Positions 1 through 4,999 of a DNA stretch of 7,290 nucleotides are shown here, piece after piece (within the stretch, counting starts at the first letter, position 1; each line of letters begins with the position of its first letter). Source of the DNA: Flavobacteriales bacterium (GTDB lineage Bacteria; Bacteroidota; Bacteroidia; Flavobacteriales_F; PHOS-HE28); assembly GCA_016713865.1 (NCBI GenBank), contig JADJOG010000046.1, forward strand, positions 1 to 7,290, in the 5' to 3' direction. The notes under the pieces were generated by a model, which saw only the letters and a list, made by a program, of their open reading frames with translations, had not been told where the DNA came from and searched no databases. The position numbers and the translations under genes are program-made.

Positions 1-481
1 GTGCGTCAAGCCTGCTGATCGGCTCCAGATCGAGCGGCTGCTTCTTGAACTGCGGAGCAACGGAAAGCTCGGTCACCTGGGCGGGCACATGGCGCAGGAT
101 GTCTTGTTGTAGCTTCTTCGGCAGTGCGAGGTCCAGGCTCTTCAGCCTTGCACAGCGCGATAGGAAGTGTGGATTCCGGATGCTGTCGCTTGCCGAAATG
201 GTGAGCCGCTCGAGCATTGGCAACTCCTCCAGGAAGGAAAGGTCCAGATCGGTCCCACCATAGACCCGGAAGCGGATGCGCGGATGTTGGTCAAAGAACC
301 TCGTTCGGAGCGTTGCCAGCATCGACTTGTCCAGTCGTGCTGCGCTCCCCGTCATTTGCCAGAACTGTATGCAGTCCAGGTCTGCCGCATGTTCACCGAA
401 ATACGCGAGGTCCTTCTCCTCGATCCCTGGGTCGGATGAAATGGACCAGTAGGGCTTGCGCGGTGCGATCGTGGCTCCCAT
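1..481 (-). CDS. Leucine-rich-repeat-like protein, N-terminal part (runs off the left edge)
   Basis: An open frame of 160 codons begins at ATG 481 and leaves the window at position 1 without a stop. The translation starts MGATIAPRKPYWSISSDPGI. From about residue 80 it shows spaced leucines typical of irregular leucine-rich repeats (LSFLEELPMLERLTI, then LKSLDLALPKKLQQDI, then VTELSVAPQF). There is no signal peptide or membrane segment in the visible part, so it is probably cytoplasmic. I do not recognise a named family, and function cannot be inferred beyond a likely protein-binding scaffold. The frame is also open upstream of ATG 481 to beyond 600 but has no other ATG; the ATG was chosen for that reason. 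It lies 121 bp after the upstream hypothetical gene on the same strand and could share its transcript. No clear ribosome binding site is visible, which is usual in Bacteroidota. Confidence 0.72.
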   Translation of the reverse strand, partial: MGATIAPRKPYWSISSDPGIEEKDLAYFGEHAADLDCIQFWQMTGSAARLDKSMLATLRTRFFDQHPRIRFRVYGGTDLDLSFLEELPMLERLTISASDSIRNPHFLSRCARLKSLDLALPKKLQQDILRHVPAQVTELSVAPQFKKQPLDLEPISRLDA

Positions 482-602
482 CGGGTCAGCGGGTAACGGC
501 TTCTTCGTCAACGCGCGTTGGACAACATACGGACAGGCTGACTTGCTTGAACGGTGAAAGCCGTGCGTTTCACCATTGGGCCGACTCTGGAGAAACAAGG
601 GA

Positions 603-1058
603 TCATCTGCCTTGGAACTTCATCAACATGGCATCGAGCGCGACCGCCTGTTCTTTGGTGATTCGATTCTCTTGTTCGGCTATGACGATGTTGTCAGTGA
701 CATAGTCGAACTCATGCTGATCCTTGATGCGCTTTCTCTTCAGCACCACAGCCAATACGTCTTTGCGGTGGTATGGAAGTCCCTGTTTCTGTATTTCAGC
801 CCATACCCGATCTGCGTCTGGCCCTGTGGCATCGCTCCATCCTCCGAGAACATGCTCCTCCAAATACCGTAGGCTTGCGATTCGGCGGAATTGTGGCTCA
901 GGATTTAGCGACATCCGCTTCATCTCTTCAAAGCCTTGCTTCATGACTGCTTTGTGAGCATCTTGAAACTCCATGGAAGCCATGACCACAGTCTGAATAA
1001 TATCCACTGCGCGTACGAATTGGTTCGCGCGCTCGTCGTAGGTCTGTCGCTTTTTCAC
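603..1058 (-). CDS. Hypothetical protein, about 151 residues, directly after fadA
   Basis: The frame ends at TGA 605-603. I chose GTG 1058 (VKKRQTYDERANQF) as start. An upstream in-frame ATG at 1124 would add residues that merely mirror the thiolase 3' end in another frame (MCGDGAGGGECVRT). A TTG at 1076, overlapping the fadA stop as TTGA, is an alternative. The protein is charged and mostly helical in appearance, with no signal peptide, membrane segment or metal motif. Its last third (KRKRIKDQHEFDYVTDNIVIAEQENRITKEQAVALDAMLMKF) reads like a compact helical domain, but I do not recognise the family. The DNA is visibly less GC-rich than the adjoining thiolase, which suggests an accessory gene. 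It sits 14 bp after fadA on the same strand and may be co-transcribed with it. Confidence 0.68.
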   Translation of the reverse strand: MKKRQTYDERANQFVRAVDIIQTVVMASMEFQDAHKAVMKQGFEEMKRMSLNPEPQFRRIASLRYLEEHVLGGWSDATGPDADRVWAEIQKQGLPYHRKDVLAVVLKRKRIKDQHEFDYVTDNIVIAEQENRITKEQAVALDAMLMKFQGR

Positions 1059-1072
1059 TGCGCTGCGAATTT

Positions 1073-2248
1073 TCAATTCAACAGTTCGAACACACTCGCC
1101 GCCCCCTGCCCCGTCCCCACACACATCGTCACCACGCCGTACTTCTGCTTCCGCCGCCGCATCTCATTGAACAGCTGCACGCTCAGCTTCGTGCCCGTGC
1201 ATCCCAGCGGATGCCCCAGCGCGATCGCCCCGCCGTTCACGTTCACGATCTCCGGGTTGATGCCCAACTCGCGCACCACTGCCAGCGATTGGCTCGCGAA
1301 GGCCTCGTTCAGCTCGAACAGCCCGATGTCGCTCAGCTTCAGCCCGGCCTTCTCCAGCGCCTTCGGCACCGCCGCCACCGGACCGATGCCCATGATGCGC
1401 GGCTCCACGCCGGCCACGTGGTAGGAGAGGAGGCGCGCGATGGGTTTCACATTGAGCTGCTTCAGCATGCGCTCGCTCACCACCAGCACGAAGGCCGCGC
1501 CATCGCTGGTCTGGCTGCTGTTGCCGGCCGTCACGCTGCCCTTCGCGTCGAACACGGGCTTCAGCTTCGCCAGCGCCTCCAGGGTGCTCGCGCGCGGACC
1601 TTCATCGGTGTCCACCACGTACTTCTCCACCTGGCGCTTCTCCTTCGCGTCCAGGTACACGCGCTCCACGGTGTAGGGCACGATCTCGTCCTTGAATTTG
1701 CCGGAACTGATCGCGGCCAGCGCCTTCTCGTGGCTGCGCAGGCTGAAGGCGTCCTGGTCCTCGCGGCTCACCTTGAAGTCGCGCGCCACGGCCTCGGCGG
1801 TGAGGCCCATGCCCCAGTAGTACGTGGGCTGCGCCTTGCCCACCTTGGCGTTGGGCACGATGCGCCAGCCGCCGAAGGGGATCGGGCTCATGCACTCCAC
1901 GCCGCCCGCCACGATCACATCGGCCTGCCCGCTGTGGATCTTGGCCGCCGCGATGGCGATGGTCTCGCTGCCGCTGCTGCAGTAGCGGTTCACCGTCATG
2001 CCCGGCACCTTGTCGGTGTTCAGGCCCATCAGGCTGATCATGCGGCCGATGTTCAGGCCCTGCTCGGCCTCGGGCGTGGCGTTGCCCACGATCACATCGT
2101 CGATGCGGTCGCGCTCCAGCCCGGGCACCGAGCCCACCAGGTGGTTCACCACGTGCGCGGCCAGGTCATCGGGACGCGTGAAACGGAATTTGCCGCGTGG
2201 GGCTTTGCCTACGGCGGATCGGAAACCGGCGATGATGTATGCGTTCAT
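1073..2248 (-). CDS. fadA: Acetyl-CoA C-acyltransferase (3-ketoacyl-CoA thiolase)
   Basis: This 391-residue thiolase catalyses the last step of fatty-acid beta-oxidation: CoA-dependent cleavage of 3-ketoacyl-CoA to acetyl-CoA and a shortened acyl-CoA, in the cytoplasm. The length is standard for the family. Visible active-site features are the nucleophilic Cys90 (TVNRYCSSGSET), the NEAFA motif with Asn314, His346 in GGAIALGHPLG, and the acid/base Cys376 in MCVGTGQGAA. GNSSQTSDGAA is also present. The start at ATG 2248 (MNAYIIAGFRSAVGKAPRGK) matches the usual thiolase N-terminus. The frame stays open up to 2407, but that extension is a shadow of the toxin gene. The ATG overlaps the stop of the upstream AbiEii toxin gene by 4 nt (ATGA), so translation may be coupled. 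No indels are seen here, unlike in fadN. Its natural partner fadN lies upstream, separated by accessory genes. Confidence 0.95.
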   Translation of the reverse strand: MNAYIIAGFRSAVGKAPRGKFRFTRPDDLAAHVVNHLVGSVPGLERDRIDDVIVGNATPEAEQGLNIGRMISLMGLNTDKVPGMTVNRYCSSGSETIAIAAAKIHSGQADVIVAGGVECMSPIPFGGWRIVPNAKVGKAQPTYYWGMGLTAEAVARDFKVSREDQDAFSLRSHEKALAAISSGKFKDEIVPYTVERVYLDAKEKRQVEKYVVDTDEGPRASTLEALAKLKPVFDAKGSVTAGNSSQTSDGAAFVLVVSERMLKQLNVKPIARLLSYHVAGVEPRIMGIGPVAAVPKALEKAGLKLSDIGLFELNEAFASQSLAVVRELGINPEIVNVNGGAIALGHPLGCTGTKLSVQLFNEMRRRKQKYGVVTMCVGTGQGAASVFELLN

Positions 2249-3315
2249 GGGTGTTCGTGTTGCCGACTGCTCGGCGCTGTTGTCGTTTGTTGAAGATGCT
2301 CGCGGAACGTTGCTTGGAACTGTTCCATGGCGGTCATGATGTCGTCGAAGGCCGGGACCACACCGTAGAACATGTCGCGCTGCATGCCGTCGTAATCCTG
2401 CTTCCATGCATCACGTGCCGCGCCTTGTGGAATGATGGTGAAGCCTTCGCGCCGAAGCGCTTCGTAGTCCACGCCGGGATAGCGGTAGCAGATGCTGCGG
2501 TGCTCCACCACGGCAGGATACGGATCGGCTTGGGCCTTGGCCATTTCAGCGACACCCGATTGGTGCAGGAAGTAGAGATCGAAGTAATGGCGCGAAAGCC
2601 TGAGGCGCGGACCATCGGGGCGCTGCACGAGCACCTCATGGAGCAGCAGCGCTTTCTCGATCAGTGTGCGTTCAGCGTTCAGTGTGCGCGCCTGAAAGAG
2701 GCCGTCTCCCAATTCATCCGGGAACAGTTCATGGATGTATGCGCGGATGGGCATGTGCGCATTCGGCCACATGTCCGCCTTCGCGACGACATCCACCTTC
2801 ACATCTTCCAGCAGGTAGCCGCTGCTTCCGATCAACTTCGGATAGCTGAAGGTGATCACCGTTTCGTGGTTGTCGCTATCGGGTGCGAGGCTCAGCTTCC
2901 AATCGCTCCCTGGTAGTTCTTCGGCTATTGCGGCGCGAAGTGCGGGCAGCAGCGTCGTTCCTGCCCACGCATAACAGGCCTTGGCGATCTTCTTTGCACG
3001 TTCCTTCTGCTGGCGCGGGGAGTGGTGCCGGCCGGGGATGCCATCGTCTCCGAGACGTAGCACGTTGCGGTCAACTACCAGGTCCACATCCTCCGAGAAG
3101 CGCTCCGTGATCTTGTGTGCTTTGGATAATGAGGTGCCGCCCTTGAATGTGATGTGCTGCCCGATCTCCGGCAACGACATCACCTTGTCCAGGAAGAGGC
3201 ATACATAGATGTCCTTCTCGATGCTCTCCAAGGAGAGGCCGAGAGGTCCCTTCGCGCGCGTAAGCACATCGCGCTGGGCCGGCTCCGTGAGCGTGAGGTA
3301 GGGATGGATGCTCAT
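2245..3315 (-). CDS. abiEii: AbiEii-type nucleotidyltransferase toxin
   Basis: A 356-residue protein of the AbiEii/AbiGii (DUF1814) family. In AbiE systems this is the bacteriostatic toxin; related MenT toxins add nucleotides to tRNA. The nucleotidyltransferase core is clear: ITFKGGTSLSKAHKI (residues 55-69) followed by SEDVDLVV with Asp76 and Asp78. Further conserved-looking blocks are VKVDVV (172-177), ERTLIEKALLLHE (215-227, Lys221) and LSRHYFDLYFL (240-250). All expected catalytic residues appear present, so the toxin looks functional. The start is ATG 3315 (MSIHPYLTL). The frame is open to 3441, but the extra 42 residues lie over what should be the antitoxin 3' end. Family members seem to end near REHLQQ; here about 13 more residues (TTTAPSSRQHEHP) follow up to the stop inside the fadA ATG. 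The antitoxin gene is upstream on the same strand. Confidence 0.93.
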   Translation of the reverse strand: MSIHPYLTLTEPAQRDVLTRAKGPLGLSLESIEKDIYVCLFLDKVMSLPEIGQHITFKGGTSLSKAHKITERFSEDVDLVVDRNVLRLGDDGIPGRHHSPRQQKERAKKIAKACYAWAGTTLLPALRAAIAEELPGSDWKLSLAPDSDNHETVITFSYPKLIGSSGYLLEDVKVDVVAKADMWPNAHMPIRAYIHELFPDELGDGLFQARTLNAERTLIEKALLLHEVLVQRPDGPRLRLSRHYFDLYFLHQSGVAEMAKAQADPYPAVVEHRSICYRYPGVDYEALRREGFTIIPQGAARDAWKQDYDGMQRDMFYGVVPAFDDIMTAMEQFQATFREHLQQTTTAPSSRQHEHP

Positions 3316-3421
3316 GGCGCTTCCGCCGCCAAGCGACGCATGATGTCCGCGATCCAAACGGGTGCGATGTCCAGATCCAAGTGCAATTCCTGTTTTGCGA
3401 TAGCGGGCAATTTCGAACTCA
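3312..3421 (-). other. Displaced C-terminal coding segment of the AbiEi antitoxin
   Basis: The minus strand here, read one frame away from the antitoxin, encodes about 38 residues with no internal stop (SSKLPAIAKQELHLDLDI, then APVWIADIMRRLAAEAP). It ends in TGA 3314-3312, which overlaps the toxin ATG at 3315 by 4 nt. The pattern of an acidic/leucine helix followed by APxWIxxI fits the end of AbiEi-like antitoxins. It has no start codon of its own, so it is best explained as the antitoxin tail cut off by a one-base loss near 3425. It is expected to join the upstream frame if the sequence is corrected. Confidence 0.78.
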
Positions 3422-3943
3422 GTTGGCGAGTTCACGGTCACCCACTTCTTCGGGGCCCATGGCGCGCAAGCCCTGTATCACCAAGTAGTTCGTGTCGGTG
3501 CGGGCCTTCATGTACCGCGAACTGGAGTGGCGCAGGATGATCTCTTGCTCACGGTCGCCGGGACGAGTAGGTCGTAAGCGGATCGTGCGCGAACGTCCAT
3601 CGGTCTGGAATGCCGTTCGGGTAGGCACCTGAGTGCTCAGTCCAGTGACGTTCGCGGCATAAGCGCGTGTTGGCCGGATCCTGATACCATCGCGCTTAGC
3701 AATGGCGGCGACGATATCATGCGATGTAGCGCTCGACTCCCCGAACATCCCGCCCAGCTCCGGGAAGAAGTACAACCCGTTCCCGATGTTGCGCACCACC
3801 TCCTTCTTCACCAGCCGGTGCAGCGCCACGGCCACCGCGCTTTGCCCGCCCAGGTCGCAGAAATCCTTGGGGGTGAACACGCTGCCACGGCCACGCTCTT
3901 CCATGCGTGCCAATACCAGCTTTTCTACCGAGGGGCGTTTCAT
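3419..3943 (-). CDS. abiEi: AbiEi-type antitoxin / autorepressor, C-terminally truncated by frameshift
   Basis: A 174-residue open frame from ATG 3943 to TGA 3421-3419, of the AbiEi-like (DUF6088) antitoxin family. The N-terminus is a winged helix-turn-helix (GSVFTPKDFCDLG, then AVALHRLVKKEVVRNIGNGLYFFPE). It is followed by the family block with NVTGLSTQVPTRTAFQTDGR and an IILRHSSSRYM segment. In studied AbiE systems this protein counters AbiEii and represses its own promoter. Reading stops at GDRELAN, but the typical C-terminus continues in the next frame (QLSSKLPAIAKQELHLDLDI, then APVWIADIMRRLAAEAP) to TGA 3314-3312. That stop overlaps the toxin ATG as ATGA. Restoring one base near 3425-3426 (CC to CCC) gives about 210 residues and the canonical 4-nt overlap with abiEii. 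It is therefore either a one-base sequencing error or a real truncation. Confidence 0.88.
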   Translation of the reverse strand: MKRPSVEKLVLARMEERGRGSVFTPKDFCDLGGQSAVAVALHRLVKKEVVRNIGNGLYFFPELGGMFGESSATSHDIVAAIAKRDGIRIRPTRAYAANVTGLSTQVPTRTAFQTDGRSRTIRLRPTRPGDREQEIILRHSSSRYMKARTDTNYLVIQGLRAMGPEEVGDRELAN

Positions 3944-3953
3944 CGCGGTATGT

Positions 3954-3987
3954 TTTGTAACACAAAGGTATACGAAAGTGTTACAAA
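3954..3987. promoter_or_regulatory. 34-bp dyad operator in the abiE promoter
   Basis: Two perfect 10-nt inverted arms, TTTGTAACAC (3954-3963) and GTGTTACAAA (3978-3987), surround a central 6-nt palindrome GTATAC (3968-3973) that shares exactly the same centre. The dyad lies 11 bp upstream of the antitoxin ATG and overlaps the putative -7 promoter box. AbiEi antitoxins with a winged helix are known to bind inverted repeats in their own promoter and repress it. This is therefore the likely autoregulatory operator; binding itself is inferred. Confidence 0.8.
3963..3970 (-). promoter_or_regulatory. Bacteroidota-type -7 promoter element for abiEi-abiEii
   Basis: On the minus strand TACCTTTG matches the Bacteroidota -7 consensus TAnnTTTG exactly and lies about 20 nt upstream of the antitoxin ATG. 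A well-spaced -33 TTTG/TTG box is not convincing: the nearest TTTG, in the dyad arm, is only 13 nt away. The element lies inside the dyad, as expected of a repressible promoter. It would drive abiEi and abiEii, and by read-through fadA. Confidence 0.55.
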
Positions 3988-4012
3988 TGTTGTTTCGTGC
4001 TGAAGGTCAGGT

Positions 4013-4030
4013 GGTTGGGTGTGGTTTGCA
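4013..4030 (+). repeat. 18-nt direct repeat, copy 1
   Basis: GGTTGGGTGTGGTTTGCA here matches 4104-4121 at 16 of 18 positions, 91 bp apart and in the same orientation. The two copies bracket the composite repeat at 4033-4083 in the gap between the zinc-ribbon gene and the abiE promoter. The role is unknown. It could be a short duplication made when the repeat inserted. Confidence 0.55.
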
Positions 4031-4032
4031 GG

Positions 4033-4083
4033 GTCGCGCTTTGTTCGGCCGGCTTGCGGGGTGCCGCTTCGATCGCTCATGCG
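4033..4083 (+). repeat. Composite intergenic repeat, short copy (inverted relative to 4663-4748)
   Basis: Three blocks occur in order: GTCGCGCTTT (4033-4042), TGCGGGGTGCC (4055-4065) and GCTTCGATCGCTCATGCG (4066-4083). The same blocks, in the same order and nearly identical (10/10, 10/11 and 16/18), occur on the minus strand at 4748-4663. There they are separated by extra spacer sequence. Two shared orders of three blocks make chance unlikely. The copies lie on either side of the zinc-ribbon gene, pointing in opposite directions. Confidence 0.6.
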
Positions 4084-4103
4084 GAGTGCGTTCCAGTTCG
4101 GAT

Positions 4104-4121
4104 GATTGGGCGTGGTTTGCA
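4104..4121 (+). repeat. 18-nt direct repeat, copy 2
   Basis: GATTGGGCGTGGTTTGCA differs at two positions from the copy at 4013-4030. It lies immediately after the zinc-ribbon gene (in that gene's reading direction), which ends at 4129. Confidence 0.55.
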
Positions 4122-4128
4122 TTCTTAT

Positions 4129-4653
4129 TCAGATGGCGATGTCGAGTCTTGGGAAGACGACCTTCTGTACATAGTCCATCACCATGTTCTTGTATTCGAC
4201 CACCAAGGGCTTGCGCTTGGTCAGCTCATTGAGCACGCGCTCCGCGCGTCGAGTGCGCTCAGGACTTGGGGTGTTATTGATGGTGTTGACGTTGTCATAG
4301 ACCATGACGCACATCGCTTCGATAATGATCCCGCGTTTGTGGGGAAGCCCCTGTTCGTTGTCGAGGATATTGAGCATGGTCTCGAGATACTCCTCGTTAG
4401 CGAGGACCAATTCCTCATCCTGACTCATCAAGTACAGACTAGCATCAGAAGCCCACTCCATAAGAAGTTCAGGAGTGAGTGTCGGTTGCTCAAGACTGCT
4501 GGACCACGATTGCGCCGCACAATTCGGACAAGGCTCCCAACTCGAAGGGACAAGTTCGAAAGCGGCATCACGTATTACGAGAGCGCGCTCTTCGCTCCAC
4601 CGGCACTTGGTGCACTCTCGAGTGTATCGATATGTCTGTTGGTCGCTGGTCAT
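4129..4653 (-). CDS. Orphan zinc-ribbon protein of unknown function (174 residues)
   Basis: From ATG 4653 (MTSDQQTYRYTRECTKCRWS) to TGA 4131-4129. The first 50 residues hold two cysteine pairs, Cys14-x2-Cys17 (ECTKC) and Cys42-x2-Cys45 (PCPNC), which form a plausible treble-clef or rubredoxin-like zinc ribbon. Residues 55-174 look all-helical and acidic, with LVLANEEYLETMLNIL and an ERTRRAERVLNELTKRKPLV stretch. There is no signal peptide or membrane segment. I do not recognise the family. A zinc ribbon suggests binding to nucleic acid or protein, but this is inference. The frame is open to 4779, but that extension covers a low-complexity intergenic repeat, so the internal ATG is preferred. 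It is a separate unit 185 bp upstream of the abiE antitoxin. The position, beside a toxin-antitoxin pair in an accessory insertion and between inverted repeats, makes a defence or accessory role possible. Confidence 0.75.
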   Translation of the reverse strand: MTSDQQTYRYTRECTKCRWSEERALVIRDAAFELVPSSWEPCPNCAAQSWSSSLEQPTLTPELLMEWASDASLYLMSQDEELVLANEEYLETMLNILDNEQGLPHKRGIIIEAMCVMVYDNVNTINNTPSPERTRRAERVLNELTKRKPLVVEYKNMVMDYVQKVVFPRLDIAI

Positions 4654-4662
4654 AGAGAAGTT

Positions 4663-4748
4663 CGCGTGAGCGATTGAAGCAGGCCCGCATTTGGGGCCGG
4701 GTACCCCGCAGCGAGGAACGAGCGAGGAGTACGAGCGGAAAGCGCGAC
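4663..4748 (-). repeat. Composite intergenic repeat, long copy
   Basis: Read on the minus strand, this holds GTCGCGCTTT (4748-4739), TGCGGGGTACC (4710-4700) and GCTTCAATCGCTCACGCG (4680-4663). Between the blocks are about 28 and 19 nt of spacer, part of which is missing in the copy at 4033-4083. The spacer at 4711-4738 contains short imperfect tandem units of the CGCTCGT/CTCGCTCGT kind. It lies directly upstream of the zinc-ribbon ATG at 4653, so it also forms that gene's 5' leader. Confidence 0.6.
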
Positions 4749-4772
4749 GGCGAGTCTTCGAACCGGCACGCC

Positions 4773-4811
4773 CCAACAACCGCTATGCTTCATCGCGTTC
4801 ATCGTTGTTGG
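4773..4811. other. Hairpin around the stop of the remnant gene (terminator-like)
   Basis: CCAACAAC (4773-4780) and GTTGTTGG (4804-4811) are perfect 8-nt inverted arms with a 23-nt loop. On the minus strand the structure includes the TGA (4801-4799) of the remnant reading frame. No T-tract follows, so an intrinsic terminator is uncertain; it may be a decayed or Rho-dependent end. Confidence 0.35.
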
Positions 4812-4999
4812 TCAAGGACCAAGCGCTTCATCTTGCCAGTCTTGGATCGCAACAAGTAGCCAGCCTTGTTCTCGAACTGAAGGACGACGTCAAATCGGTC
4901 ATTCTCTCGATCTGGCGGGTTGTCGAAGTAGATGAGCCTACATCCGTATGGCTTCAGGTCCTTTGTCCACTTGACCTTTCCACCGCGGTCGGTGTATGT
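4799..4999 (-). pseudogene. 3' remnant of an unknown gene joined to the end of fadN
   Basis: A stop-free frame, different from the fadN frame, encodes about 66 residues: TYTDRGGKVKWTKDLKPYGC, RLIYFDNPPDRENDRFDVVL, QFENKAGYLLRSKTGKMKRL, VLDQQR, then TGA 4801-4799. The composition (mixed charged and aromatic residues, alternating beta-like segments) is that of a real protein and not of a shadow frame. No ATG, GTG or TTG start precedes it; upstream the same frame runs antisense-like through the fadN 3' end. It starts almost exactly where recognisable FadN sequence (LQSIITSGK) ends. It may be a gene tail left after recombination, or a C-terminal extension of FadN displaced by another indel near 4996-5000. 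I do not recognise the family. Confidence 0.5.

Noticed and set aside
45..705. Several plus-strand frames in the left 700 bases
   Set aside because: They lie opposite the LRR-like gene and the hypothetical gene, which have far more protein-like sequence on the minus strand.
1211..2293. Long plus-strand open frame (360 codons) opposite fadA
   Set aside because: Very rich in His, Leu and Ala, with no recognisable motif. It is the antisense shadow of a GC-rich, well-supported thiolase gene.
2249..2407. N-terminal extension of the thiolase to ATG 2407
   Set aside because: The extra residues are arginine/histidine-rich and overlap the toxin coding sequence in another frame. The family-typical N-terminus starts at 2248.
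3316..3441. N-terminal extension of the AbiEii toxin to ATG 3441
   Set aside because: It covers the displaced antitoxin tail. ATG 3315 gives the canonical 4-nt overlap and a family-like start.
4654..4779. N-terminal extension of the zinc-ribbon protein to ATG 4779
   Set aside because: It would encode the intergenic composite repeat. Residues are Arg/Pro/Ser-rich and unlike the rest of the protein.
4129..4820. tRNA or other structured RNA in the accessory gap
   Set aside because: I saw no cloverleaf, T-loop motif or CCA end. The hairpin at 4773-4811 is too simple to call an RNA gene.
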